Translations under genes and position numbers: made by a program
From: Eilatimonas milleporae
GTDB taxonomy: Bacteria; Pseudomonadota; Alphaproteobacteria; Sphingomonadales; Kordiimonadaceae
Direction: 5' to 3'
DNA length: 64,000 nt
NCBI RefSeq assembly: GCF_003688555.1
Contig: NZ_REFR01000012.1
Coordinates: 248,001-312,000 of the forward strand
The notes under the pieces: model-generated
What the model was told of the DNA's origin: nothing
Databases searched by the model: none
What the model saw: only the letters and a program-made list of their open reading frames with translations
Shown: positions 45,852-54,187 of the stretch, in pieces
How the letters are laid out: each line of letters begins with the position of its first letter
How positions within the stretch are numbered: position 1 is the first letter of the stretch

Positions 45852-46640
45852 TCAGGAGAAGAGAAAATCGCCCGTATCGACAGATGCCGTGGCATCGAAG
45901 AAGATGAACTGCCGGACACCATTGTTGATGAACTCGGCGAAGTCCTTGATTCCGCTGGGGAAATTTGTGAAAGAGACATCGCTTGCCGAAATGTCGATAT
46001 TGCGTGCATCGATGATGTCCTCGCCGGGGTTGAAGTTGTTGATGGTGAAACTTCCGGCATGGGCCCGGTCCAGAAAGAAACGTTCGCGTACGCCGTCCAC
46101 GCCGGTGACGATCGGGGCGCCGGTCAACACCGAGATGAAAGCGGGCGTGCCGAGATCGATGACGCCGTCTTCTGCACCGTCCGCGGCATCGGTAAAGGCC
46201 AGATCCGCCGCTAGCAACAGTGTCGCCTCGCCGGCATCGGCACTCGCTCCGTTCGCGCCGATGAGCAGGTCATCGCGGCCGTCGCCGTCGACATCGCCGG
46301 CGGACGCCACGCTGATGCCTGCCCGGTCTCCGGCTTCCGTACCGATGAACTGGTAGGACCTGGTCTGTTCGTTGGCATTGTCGAGATCAATGATGCTGTC
46401 GGTGGTCCCGTCCGCTGCGTCTGCTGCCAGCGCCATAGCTGTGACGAGATAAGCCTCGCCGGAGTCCATACCGCCTCTGTTTGCCAAATCTGCGCCGATG
46501 ATCAGGTCGGCGCGTCCGTCGCCGTCGATATCGCCGGCGGACGCCACGCTAACGCCCGCTTTATCTACGGGTTCTGCCCCATTGAAGCGGTAGTATGTAA
46601 AGAAAGGCTGTGGGCTGTTTTGGGTGGCTTGGGTCATCAT
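45852..46640 (-). CDS. FG-GAP (integrin alpha-type) repeat protein
   Basis: 262 residues made of FG-GAP repeats: GVSVASAGDIDGDGRADLII, then ISVASAGDVDGDGRDDLLIG, each with the DxDxDG calcium loop. The C-terminal part (FFLDRAHAGSFTINNFNPGE, DIIDARNI) resembles the region of long calcium-binding exoproteins where an RTX-type or secretion sequence lies. There is no Sec signal peptide, so export through a type I system is possible. The next gene upstream is a shorter paralogue with the same end. Confidence 0.82.
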   Translation of the reverse strand: MMTQATQNSPQPFFTYYRFNGAEPVDKAGVSVASAGDIDGDGRADLIIGADLANRGGMDSGEAYLVTAMALAADAADGTTDSIIDLDNANEQTRSYQFIGTEAGDRAGISVASAGDVDGDGRDDLLIGANGASADAGEATLLLAADLAFTDAADGAEDGVIDLGTPAFISVLTGAPIVTGVDGVRERFFLDRAHAGSFTINNFNPGEDIIDARNIDISASDVSFTNFPSGIKDFAEFINNGVRQFIFFDATASVDTGDFLFS

Positions 46641-46751
46641 ATTCTCTCTATATCTGGGTTCATGTTGTAAGCATGACGGTGTAAAATACCTTGACCGTTG
46701 GGGCAGGGGCTCTCTTCACTTGGCCATGCACTGCCACGTGTTCCCCAGGTC

Positions 46752-47333
46752 TCAGGCGAAGAGGAAATCGTCTGTATCGACAGAGGCTGTGGCATCGAAG
46801 AAAATGAACTGATTGGTTCCGTTGTTGGGGAACTCTGCGAAGCCTGTATTCCCGTTGGATGCATTAGCGAAAAGGACCGCACTTGCCGGCACATTGATAT
46901 CGCGGGCATCAATGATGTCTTCGCCGGGGTTGAAGTTATTGATGGTGAAATTTCCGGTATGAGTCCGGTCCAGGAGGAAACGCTCGCGCACGCCGTCCGC
47001 GCCGGTGACAGTGGTGGCACCGGTCAGTATCTCGGCAAAGTTCGAACCAGGGGCGATGGCCGCATTGTCGAGATCAATGACACCGTCAGTGGTACCGTCT
47101 GCCGCGTCCGCTATCTCCAGTAAAGAGGACGCCATCAAATATACTTCGCCGGAACGTGTGCCGCCGCCATCGGCGCCGGCTGCTCCGATGATCAGATCAT
47201 TGCGGCCGTCACCATCGACATCGCCGGCCGAGGCCACGCTAATGCCAGCATTGTCCAAGGCCTCGGTACCGATGAATTGATAAGACCCAGTCTGTTCATT
47301 GACATTGTCGAGATCGATGATGCCGTTTGGCAA
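46752..47333 (-). pseudogene. 5'-truncated FG-GAP paralogue
   Basis: 193 codons closely matching the last two-thirds of the 45852 gene, including the repeat VASAGDVDGDGRNDLIIG and the C-terminal FNPGEDIIDARDI block ending in DTDDFLFA instead of DTGDFLFS. The leading 70 residues of the paralogue, including its first FG-GAP repeat, are missing. The open frame begins at 47333 where the upstream DNA changes to a PIN-domain gene remnant. So it is a duplicate whose start was lost at a recombination junction; a chance ATG at 47333 may still allow translation. Confidence 0.8.
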
Positions 47334-47598
47334 AACTTCGTGAGTGGTTCAGCTCGTCGATTAATTCGTCCTTGTTTTTGTCATATGATAATATCTCTCC
47401 ATTGAAATGTTGGGTAATGATTGCCGAAAGGGTTTTGTAGACATGGAGCGTTGAGCGTTTCTCCTCATTCCATTCGGCAGCGAGAAAGGGCAGGGGCCGT
47501 TTGTCGTCCGTTTTAGAGAAGAAATCACCATCCTCACTTACGATGTGAATGTCCTGTCCCTCGGGCACTTGATCCAGTAGGATAAGCCAGTTTACGGC
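47334..47598 (-). pseudogene. PIN-domain protein remnant
   Basis: On the minus strand, starting just after an in-frame TAG at 47599-47601, the frame reads VNWLILLDQVPEGQDIHIVS, EDGDFFSK, AEWNEEKRSTLHVYKTLSAI and DKNKDELIDELN. The NWLxLL...DIHIVSEDGDFF pattern is typical of PIN-like (DUF4935-type) proteins of about 400 residues. The first half is absent and the 3' end runs at about 47333 into the truncated FG-GAP gene, producing an artificial fusion frame to 47296. Confidence 0.7.
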
Positions 47599-47758
47599 CT
47601 AGAGTGGTTGGAATTGGTAGTATTGCCATTCTAATGGTTGTGATCGGTAGCCTGCTGTGCACCGTTCAAGGCATCTCATCGATGTAAGCAACTCCCTCTG
47701 GACCCTCGATCCGGTTTTGGTGCTTGTTCCAAACACAGCATATGTCGATATATGTTCG

Positions 47759-48094
47759 ATGCACCACGATTCTCCAAAGACCAAACCGTCAAAAAGCATG
47801 CGACGTGCCATCCGGCTTCTGATCCTTCAAGATGGGAAGTGCATCCTATGCGGCAAGCCTGTTGCCGTCAGGGATTTAAGTATCCACCACTTTATCCCCA
47901 GAGATAGCGGGGGCCATGGCAGCAACCTGTACAACCAGACAGCAGCCCATGTTCGTTGCAATCATGTCCAATCCGCCAAAGCCCCCAAGCTTATGCATTG
48001 GTGGCGATACAGGCGCCTCGTCAAACGGATTCTTGAAGGAGATTACCAGCGAGCGGATTGGACCATCTATCGAAGAGAACTGGACGGTCTCTAG
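47759..48094 (+). CDS. Small HNH endonuclease-like protein
   Basis: 111 residues from ATG 47759 (the frame is open from 47657). It carries ILQDGKCILCGKPVAVRDLS, with the zinc Cys-x2-Cys, then IHHFIPRDSGGHG and AAHVRCNHVQ. These are the His, Asn and His of the HNH core plus a second Cys. Such small HNH proteins occur in plasmids, phages and islands as homing or defence nucleases. It overlaps the convergent 111-residue gene by 4 bases. Confidence 0.72.
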   Translation: MHHDSPKTKPSKSMRRAIRLLILQDGKCILCGKPVAVRDLSIHHFIPRDSGGHGSNLYNQTAAHVRCNHVQSAKAPKLMHWWRYRRLVKRILEGDYQRADWTIYRRELDGL

Positions 48095-48426
48095 CGGTCA
48101 TACCATGCCTTGTACCTTTGGGGTACGGACAGAGCTTCCCACTGATCCCAAAGCTTGGCGAAAACCGCGTCCCCATTATCAATGACATTATGGGGCTCGT
48201 GGGATAGTTGGACACGGCATCGCAGGACTGTAAGGGCCGCATCCAGATGTTTGCTATCCAAAAGGCATAGATCGGTCAGATTCATATGCCATTCGACGCC
48301 ATTATAGACGCCGAGCAGCACTTGCGCTGCCGCACGGGCGCCATGGGTATCGCCGCGCGCAAGGCGGACAAGACTTTCGACGGCTTCCCGATACGATCTG
48401 AAATCGTCTGATGGTGCGGTATCCAT
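48091..48426 (-). CDS. Small protein of unknown function, plasmid-type cluster
   Basis: 111 residues, no signal peptide. The sequence (SYREAVESLVRLARGDTHGA, then AAAQVLLGVYNGVEWHMNLT and ALTVLRCRVQLSHEPHNVID) looks like short soluble helical proteins common beside ParB-like genes on alphaproteobacterial plasmids and integrative elements; I cannot name a family with certainty. It is the third of four consecutive minus-strand genes downstream of the ParB-like gene. Confidence 0.65.
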   Translation of the reverse strand: MDTAPSDDFRSYREAVESLVRLARGDTHGARAAAQVLLGVYNGVEWHMNLTDLCLLDSKHLDAALTVLRCRVQLSHEPHNVIDNGDAVFAKLWDQWEALSVPQRYKAWYDR

Positions 48427-48456
48427 GGGCGTTTCCTGAACTTGGGGGTGAGCTTA

Positions 48457-48711
48457 TTATTGACTGGACCTTCTCGCCGCGACCAGCCGCTTTTTGGGCA
48501 GACGGCGCTTATAGTCTTTTCCGGTCTTTCTCTCACGTTCGATTATCCAGATCGATTTTTCAGTCTCTCGGACAATTCGGGTTATGGTGCATGCGTCCGG
48601 GGCATTATTCCAAGACAGTATATCTCCCACTTTAAGGTCGCCAGCAGGGATGGCGGGTAGCTTTCCGATCCCTTGCGGGTGAATGGTTTTGTCCGGGTGT
48701 CTGTATCTCAT
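48457..48711 (-). CDS. Small basic protein of unknown function
   Basis: 84 residues, strongly basic at the C-terminus (RERKTGKDYKRRLPKKRLVA). VGDILSWNNAPDACTITRIV suggests a small SH3-like or OB-like beta barrel. No family recognised. It sits 30 bases upstream of the 111-residue gene and 33 after the 73-residue one. Confidence 0.6.
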   Translation of the reverse strand: MRYRHPDKTIHPQGIGKLPAIPAGDLKVGDILSWNNAPDACTITRIVRETEKSIWIIERERKTGKDYKRRLPKKRLVAARRSSQ

Positions 48712-48744
48712 GGTGGTACCTCTTGTGAGATTGGTGATAGGCGG

Positions 48745-48966
48745 TCACGCATCCCATAAGGGTTTGTGTCGGGTAGTGCGCAGCCGTGCGTTGGTGCTCG
48801 GGGCCATACGCACGATCTCAATTCCGGGCAGGGTAATGAGAAGGTCTTGCCAGACTTGGCCCGGATTGGCCGCGAAAACGTAAAGCTGTTCGTGGTCGCC
48901 GTCCGCGTCGCGAACAAGAGCCGTATAGCCTGTCAGGGCAGGGCGGTGGGTAGGAGCGTCGGCCAT
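48745..48966 (-). CDS. Small protein of unknown function
   Basis: 73 residues (ALTGYTALVRDADGDHEQLY, FAANPGQVWQDLLITLPGIE), likely a small alpha/beta protein. AAAGGATATCGACCC precedes its ATG. No function can be given; position between the ParB-like gene and two other small genes suggests that it belongs to the same mobile-element module. Confidence 0.62.
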   Translation of the reverse strand: MADAPTHRPALTGYTALVRDADGDHEQLYVFAANPGQVWQDLLITLPGIEIVRMAPSTNARLRTTRHKPLWDA

Positions 48967-49033
48967 GGGTCGATATCCTTTCGGCCATGGAGAGGTGGGG
49001 GAAGCGGTGCATCGCTTCCCCTGTCGGGACTGA

Positions 49034-51127
49034 TTAGGCTGCTTTTTTCACTGGCGCGGTCTTGGCCGATGCGGGCCTGCGTCCGCCCTTGGCGGTCCGG
49101 GGTGCCGGTTTGCGTACCGGGGCCTTTTGCGCGGGCTTGGAGGTGGGAAAATCCATATGGTCGGGCGTCCATGTCCGGGCTTTTTTGATCACGTCCTTGC
49201 CATAGACTTGTGCGGAGCCGTCAAAAACCCCTGCCAGCGCGGTGACCAACTCAGCTTTTTTGAGACTGCCGAGGTCAAGCCGGAACTGCTTACCGCCGAT
49301 TTTGTCGGCAATGTCCAAAAGCTGGTCTTTGGTCAGGCGATTGAGGAAAGCACCATCGGGTTTGAAAGTCGTCCGTATAACGACCTTGAACCTAGAGCCC
49401 AAGATATCATGATCATCATGCTTGCCTTGTGTCCAGGCACTGGCTCTTGTGACTTGCCGGGACAGAATGGCGGCAGCCCACTTGTCTTTTTTGGCATTGG
49501 ATAAAGCGCGGAAAACCGCGTATCCGTCCCAAAACGGTTTATCGAGGAACGACCGGTCCAATTCGGCCATGAACTCGGTGATCTTTTCCTCCGCTTGGAT
49601 TTTGTATTCGGCAGATGTTCGGTTGTCGATAAAGCCTATAGGCATTGAAATAGGCTCATTACTTGTTGACCGGTGATTGAAATTCCGGGCCAAGCTGTAG
49701 AGCATGAGATCAGGCGCTTCCGCATAGTTTCTTAAGACACCGTATCGTAAGGCGGCGGTTCGTTCTGCGGTCAGATCGCCTTGTAGCTTTCCGCTATAGT
49801 ATTTGGGACCGGAGGTCTTGGCTTTCTTGGCGGGCGATGGCTGGCCCGTATTACGCAGGACCTTCAAGGCGGGCACGTCTTCGTCACGCACCAGACCCCG
49901 CACCGTCTGAACATCACCATTGGAGTCCAGATAAACTTTGACCCCGGCCACGGCTTTTTCGGCGGGATTGAAGTCGGTCCGTGCATTGTGCATGACGCTT
50001 AACCGGTCATTCAGTGCGCGAATGTCGTTTTCGGTTTTTTGATCCGCTTCCGCTTCCGCTTTTTCCGTCAAGATGTCGATTTTGGAGAGGATACGGGTTT
50101 CTTCGGCCTTTTCCGGCTCGGTCATGGGCCGCGTGGTCCGGGTGATCTTGGTGCTTCCATAGGTGGGGATATGGGATTTCAGCGACGTTTCTGCCCACTT
50201 GAAGCCTTCGCCAGTTCCGATCTTATCAGCTTCGGCTTGCAGCTTTGCCTGTGCAAGGTTTTCCAGTAGTGCGCCGTCCACAAGGCGACTACCCTTCTGG
50301 AAAAGGTCTTCCACGATCCGGCCCCCTTTGGCCCTGTAGGCGTCAAGCCCCACAAAGACTGCCAGCCGGTGGTCTTCCGCATAGCTGTTTTCGCGAATGG
50401 CTTCACTGACTGTGTAAGCCGTGAAGTGTCCCCGATTTTTCAGGGCTTGCCATACCTGCAATTGACGCTCTGTGTCGGGCTCACCGCCGAAAGCTTTGGC
50501 AATGTCCAGTGTGATTTCATCCTCGCGTAAAGCTTCGCGGATGGGTTCTGCCAGCGAGCCAAGACGAATGCGCTGTTTGATATGACGTGCCGTGGCTGAA
50601 AATTGTTTGGCGAGGTCGCCCACGCTCGCTCCGGCCTCCAAAAGCTCTGCATAAGCTTCATATTCGTCAACCGGGTTCATGGCCTGACGCATGGTGTTTT
50701 CGGTAAGCTGCTGGACCGCCTCGGGCACCATGGGCGGTACATTGTCCACGATGCATGCCACCGGATGAGTGGGCAGAATTTTTTTCTGCTTTATAAGCAG
50801 CTTGAAGGCGGCCAAGCGGCGGCTGCCCGCAATCACCTCAAAGCGTCCGTTATCAAAGGCACGAACTTTCAGGCTTTGCTGTTGTCCTGTGGCAAACAGG
50901 CTTTTTGCCAATACATCAATGCCTGTGAGAGGGCCTTTGCGGACATTGCTGGTGGCCGGGTCCAGCCTATCAAGAGGGATCATAAACGCGTCGGCTGGTT
51001 GCTCCGTGACTGTGCCGGTTTCCGTCTCTGCTGTCGCGATGATTGTCTCTGCGGCGTCCGCCTCCGTCGCTTTCGCCGGAGTGGCCTGTGTGGTCTGCGG
51101 TGTGGGGGCTTTATTTACTTTGGTCAT
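49034..51127 (-). CDS. Long ParB/RepB/Spo0J-family protein of a plasmid or integrative element
   Basis: 697 residues. The ParB N-terminal domain begins around residue 45 (MIPLDRLDPATSNVRKGPLT, GIDVLAKSLFATGQQQSLKV) with the box II motif GRFEVIAGSRRLAAFKLL and TENTMRQAMNPVDEYEAYAE, followed by a helix-turn-helix (GASVGDLAKQFSATARHIKQ). A long C-terminal region ends in a Lys/Ala/Pro-rich, histone-like tail. No ParA neighbour is present, and the length is about twice that of a chromosomal ParB. Such proteins mark plasmids and integrative elements of alphaproteobacteria. The rich AT stretch upstream and the GC-rich inverted repeat at 51413 may belong to the same element. Confidence 0.85.
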   Translation of the reverse strand: MTKVNKAPTPQTTQATPAKATEADAAETIIATAETETGTVTEQPADAFMIPLDRLDPATSNVRKGPLTGIDVLAKSLFATGQQQSLKVRAFDNGRFEVIAGSRRLAAFKLLIKQKKILPTHPVACIVDNVPPMVPEAVQQLTENTMRQAMNPVDEYEAYAELLEAGASVGDLAKQFSATARHIKQRIRLGSLAEPIREALREDEITLDIAKAFGGEPDTERQLQVWQALKNRGHFTAYTVSEAIRENSYAEDHRLAVFVGLDAYRAKGGRIVEDLFQKGSRLVDGALLENLAQAKLQAEADKIGTGEGFKWAETSLKSHIPTYGSTKITRTTRPMTEPEKAEETRILSKIDILTEKAEAEADQKTENDIRALNDRLSVMHNARTDFNPAEKAVAGVKVYLDSNGDVQTVRGLVRDEDVPALKVLRNTGQPSPAKKAKTSGPKYYSGKLQGDLTAERTAALRYGVLRNYAEAPDLMLYSLARNFNHRSTSNEPISMPIGFIDNRTSAEYKIQAEEKITEFMAELDRSFLDKPFWDGYAVFRALSNAKKDKWAAAILSRQVTRASAWTQGKHDDHDILGSRFKVVIRTTFKPDGAFLNRLTKDQLLDIADKIGGKQFRLDLGSLKKAELVTALAGVFDGSAQVYGKDVIKKARTWTPDHMDFPTSKPAQKAPVRKPAPRTAKGGRRPASAKTAPVKKAA

Positions 51128-52171
51128 GTTTCAGTCCTTTGGGGGGTGAGGTGCTGATTACTTTATAAGTTTACTGTATTTATCCAAAAAAATCAAATAA
51201 ACATTGAGATATTTAAATAATACTTCTATATATACAGTTTTTTTATTTTCAATATATGTCAATATTTATGAGATTAAATGAATAGTGCTTTTCATATATT
51301 ACTATGAGTATTTCCATCCATAATTTTGAGGTAGGAAGCGGGGGCTGCTGGCGCAGAATGGTCCGGTGAGCGCCACACCCCGTCCGAAGGCCATGGCGGC
51401 GGGATTTTTGGACAGCGCGGGACGGGGTCAAGGGCCGCGTCAAGCGGCCTTGGGCACCCTTGGCCCCGTCCCGCGCTGGCCTTACAATCGCGCGCCGCCT
51501 GTAGGGCGGGAGACGCCTTGCGGAGGACCCTCTCCCCCTGGATCTTGGTGCGGGGCCAGTGGTCCGCAGGATGGCTAGGATGGTGGTGCGAGAAAGAAGC
51601 CCCTATTTGTCAACCGGACCGGGAGTGTGGTTGAAGTGTGCATGATGGATCAATTCCTGATCCGCAGGCCGGGACTCATACACCATGCCCAGGCAAAAGC
51701 CTTGCTATATCAAGACTAGAGGCCGTTCTCAGATTTAGGGCATGTTGTATGTCCTAAATTGTATGCAATCTAGTCAAGCTGATCAGACAAAGGGACATAT
51801 CTAGTTACCGGATTCTGCGATAGACTCAGCAAAGAAGCATTAGTGGATAAGTACAAATTTAGCAAAAAAGAATTTAATAAGATGAAAGCTTCATTATTCT
51901 GAATAGAATCGATAAATATGATTATTTATCAATGATTATATTTTATACATTTTATATAACAAATAAATATATACAATCAAAGCATATATATTCAATCTAT
52001 GATTACAAAGATATTTGTTATTTAACCGAGGGTGCCTATTTGCGATCTACAGGATTCTATTATTGATATTTGCAACTTGTCCGATGTTCTCTGCTTGTCC
52101 AATTTATAGACTGGAACGTGGATTGCCCATGCTGCACACCCGCAGGGCGCAACGGCCTTTGGATCTGACTC
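51128..52171. other. Non-coding gap with AT-rich blocks flanking a GC-rich hairpin
   Basis: About 1 kb. 51160-51300 and 51830-52010 are very AT-rich; 51340-51600 is very GC-rich and holds the 22-bp inverted repeat. A 70-codon plus-strand frame (51366-51578) spans the hairpin and is not credible as a gene. The 52040-52150 part must contain the promoter of the sigma-factor gene; a GCAACTTGTCC word at about 52072 is a possible -35 for an extracytoplasmic-function sigma factor, but its -10 is unclear. Confidence 0.5.
51413..51478. repeat. 22-bp near-perfect GC-rich inverted repeat
   Basis: CAGCGCGGGACGGGGTCAAG (51413-51432) plus GG pairs with 51457-51478 with one mismatch; the 22-base loop contains a nested CCGC...GCGG stem. 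It lies about 290 bases upstream of the ParB-like gene start. I recall very similar GACGGGGTCAAGG...CCCCGTCCCGCGCTGG blocks next to ParB-like genes in other alphaproteobacterial elements, but cannot verify this. Confidence 0.85.
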
Positions 52172-52744
52172 TTGACCCAGCAACAAAGCCAATTCGCTTG
52201 TACGGAGCGTACCCCAACGACAAATTCGCACATGGTTTTGGTGGAAGAATTGTATAGAATCCACGTCGAAAACCTGCACGCCTATATCCGATCGAGATAT
52301 CATGACGTGGAGCCCGCCGAGACGATCCAAGCCGTTTTCCTGAAGCTTCTCAAAATGACCAATCCGCCCACCAATGGCAATTTGGGGGCGTACCTGTGCC
52401 GCATGGCCGACAGTGAGGTCATGAACCGATACAGACGCAAATCCAATAGACAGGTGTTGGAGGGGGCCGATGAGCAGGCGGACGATCATCCAGCCTTGTG
52501 GGAGACCATCACGCCGGAACAGATCGCGGCCGACAGACATGAGCTGACGCTTGCGATCATGGCGCTTGAGAAAATGCCCAAATACCAACGCAAACTGGTT
52601 TTGATGTATGGCTATGGCGATTTGACCTGTGCGGAGATCGCAAGACGGCTGGGGGCGCCGGAAAGGAAGGTGCGCCGGCATGTCAGCAAGGCCATGGCCG
52701 ATTTGCAGAGACTGATTTCCGAATTGAAGACAGAAGACGCATGA
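52172..52744 (+). CDS. FecI-like extracytoplasmic-function sigma factor
   Basis: Up to 190 residues from TTG 52172; an ATG at 52232 gives 170 residues and neither has a good ribosome site. Region 2 (LYRIHVENLHAYIRSRYHDV, ETIQAVFLKLLKM) and region 4 (ALEKMPKYQRKLVLMYGYGD, LTCAEIARRLGAPERKVRRH) are clear. It ends in an ATGA overlap with the FecR gene. Together with the STN-domain receptor this makes a cell-surface signalling set: the receptor reports an external ligand, here most likely a lasso peptide, and the sigma factor switches on the receptor and isopeptidase genes. Confidence 0.9.
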   Translation: MTQQQSQFACTERTPTTNSHMVLVEELYRIHVENLHAYIRSRYHDVEPAETIQAVFLKLLKMTNPPTNGNLGAYLCRMADSEVMNRYRRKSNRQVLEGADEQADDHPALWETITPEQIAADRHELTLAIMALEKMPKYQRKLVLMYGYGDLTCAEIARRLGAPERKVRRHVSKAMADLQRLISELKTEDA

Positions 52745-53838
52745 CCGAAAGCCGTACCCATAGTGACCGCGCAGTGAAGGATGCGTCTGACTGGCTGGTC
52801 GAATTGTCCGAGACCCCTCTGGATGCCGACAAGCAGGCCCGTTTCAAGGCGTGGTGTGATGCCGACCCAGGCAACCGGGCCCTTTACGAGGAAATGGCAA
52901 ACCGCCGCCGGCTGCTGCCGCAAATGACCGCCTCGGATCTTTCCGGTCTGCTTGACCCTGAAGATGTGAGCCTTTTGGACGCGCAGTTTGTCCCACCGAA
53001 ACGGTCACCCTTGGCGGCTCTTTGGGCCTCGATCGGCCAATGGTCGGCAAATCCCGTCCCACAAGTGGCGGGTGGACTGGCGGCACTGGTGGCTGTGGCC
53101 TTTGTGGTTGCCGTCATGCTGCAAGAACCGACGTCACGGGAATATGGGACCAGTGTGGCCGAAGTTGACGATGTGCGTTTGCCTGACGGCAGTGTGGTGA
53201 CTTTGGGCGCCAGGTCCCGCATGACGGTGGCTTATTCGGACAGCCGAAGGGTCGTCCGCCTCTTGGAGGGTGAAGCCTTCTTTGATGTGGAAAAGGATGC
53301 GTCCCGGCCTTTCATCGTTGTAGGCGAGGGGGCACAGGTGCGGGTTTTGGGTACAAAGTTCGGCGTGCGCCGGGGGGCTGGCGGCCTGCATGTGGCCGTT
53401 GAAGAAGGCACGGTAGAGGTCAGCCGCACCATGGCGCCGAGATTGGCCGACGAATCTCCAACGCAGGACGCCGGCGATAAAGCAGAAAACGAAGTGCAGA
53501 CAAGGGCCGTACTTCAGGCCGGGCAAAGTATTGTCGCCGGCCATGTCGGCGCTATCAGTCCCGCCAAGGTGGCGCCTGTCAGCGCCCCGCCCGGCGCGTG
53601 GCGCGAGGGCAGGCTGATCTATATGGATGTTCCCTTCTCGGAAGTGGTGGCGGATATCAACCGCTATCACGCTCGCCCGTTAAAACTGGCATCCGCCGAT
53701 GTGGGAGACATGCGGGTCACTGGTGTTTTCCTAACTGACAGGATCGACGTTTTTGTGGAGGGGCTGCCCCGCTTGTTGCCCGTAGTGTTGAAGGCGCGCG
53801 CTGACGGGTCGATCCTGGTAAGCCATAACCGGGAATAG
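52741..53838 (+). CDS. FecR-family anti-sigma / signal transducer
   Basis: 365 residues. N-terminal DUF4880 segment (ASDWLVELSETPLDADKQAR, FKAWCDADPGNRALYEEM), a single membrane helix around residue 125 (VAGGLAALVAVAFVVAVML), a periplasmic FecR domain (YGTSVAEVDDVRLPDGSVVT, LGARSRMTVAYS) and a C-terminal DUF4974 domain (FSEVVADINRYHARPLKLAS). It passes the signal from the receptor's STN domain across the inner membrane to the sigma factor. Its ATG overlaps the sigma gene stop. Confidence 0.92.
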   Translation: MTESRTHSDRAVKDASDWLVELSETPLDADKQARFKAWCDADPGNRALYEEMANRRRLLPQMTASDLSGLLDPEDVSLLDAQFVPPKRSPLAALWASIGQWSANPVPQVAGGLAALVAVAFVVAVMLQEPTSREYGTSVAEVDDVRLPDGSVVTLGARSRMTVAYSDSRRVVRLLEGEAFFDVEKDASRPFIVVGEGAQVRVLGTKFGVRRGAGGLHVAVEEGTVEVSRTMAPRLADESPTQDAGDKAENEVQTRAVLQAGQSIVAGHVGAISPAKVAPVSAPPGAWREGRLIYMDVPFSEVVADINRYHARPLKLASADVGDMRVTGVFLTDRIDVFVEGLPRLLPVVLKARADGSILVSHNRE

Positions 53839-54121
53839 CCGTCCGGCATGTTTAGATCTACACCTAATGGGCTGTATTAAATCATAGATAGTGTATTACT
53901 ACTCATAATATAGTCTCTCAAGACAGGGTGGCTATGGCGTCTACATATACGCGCATCTGAATAAAATTGAAAAAATAGACAATCCATAGAGTAAATATAC
54001 ACCCTTAACGCGCTTTATATTCGTTTTTTAGGCAATTCTCAAAAAAATTTGCACCACTGGTGTCCGTTTCTGCTTTGGCGGTGGTTATATTCACGAGGTG
54101 AGTGAATTTCACGAATGCATT

Positions 54122-54146
54122 GGAAATGAGGTGAAATCACTTCCTC
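54122..54146 (+). promoter_or_regulatory. FecI-type promoter candidate before the lasso receptor
   Basis: GGAAAT (54122-54127), 17 bases, then TC (54145-54146) fits the GGAAAT-N17-TC rule described for the E. coli fecA promoter, about 40 bases before the receptor's GTG. GGTGAAT/GAGGTGA words repeat around it. The remaining bases from 53839 are AT-rich and contain no gene. Confidence 0.5.
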
Positions 54147-54187
54147 TGGTGAATCTAAAGAGCCATGTTTTTTGCTAGGGGGAATAA

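Noticed and set aside
52022-52681. 219-codon minus-strand frame
   Set aside because: Antisense to the sigma-factor gene; no domain.
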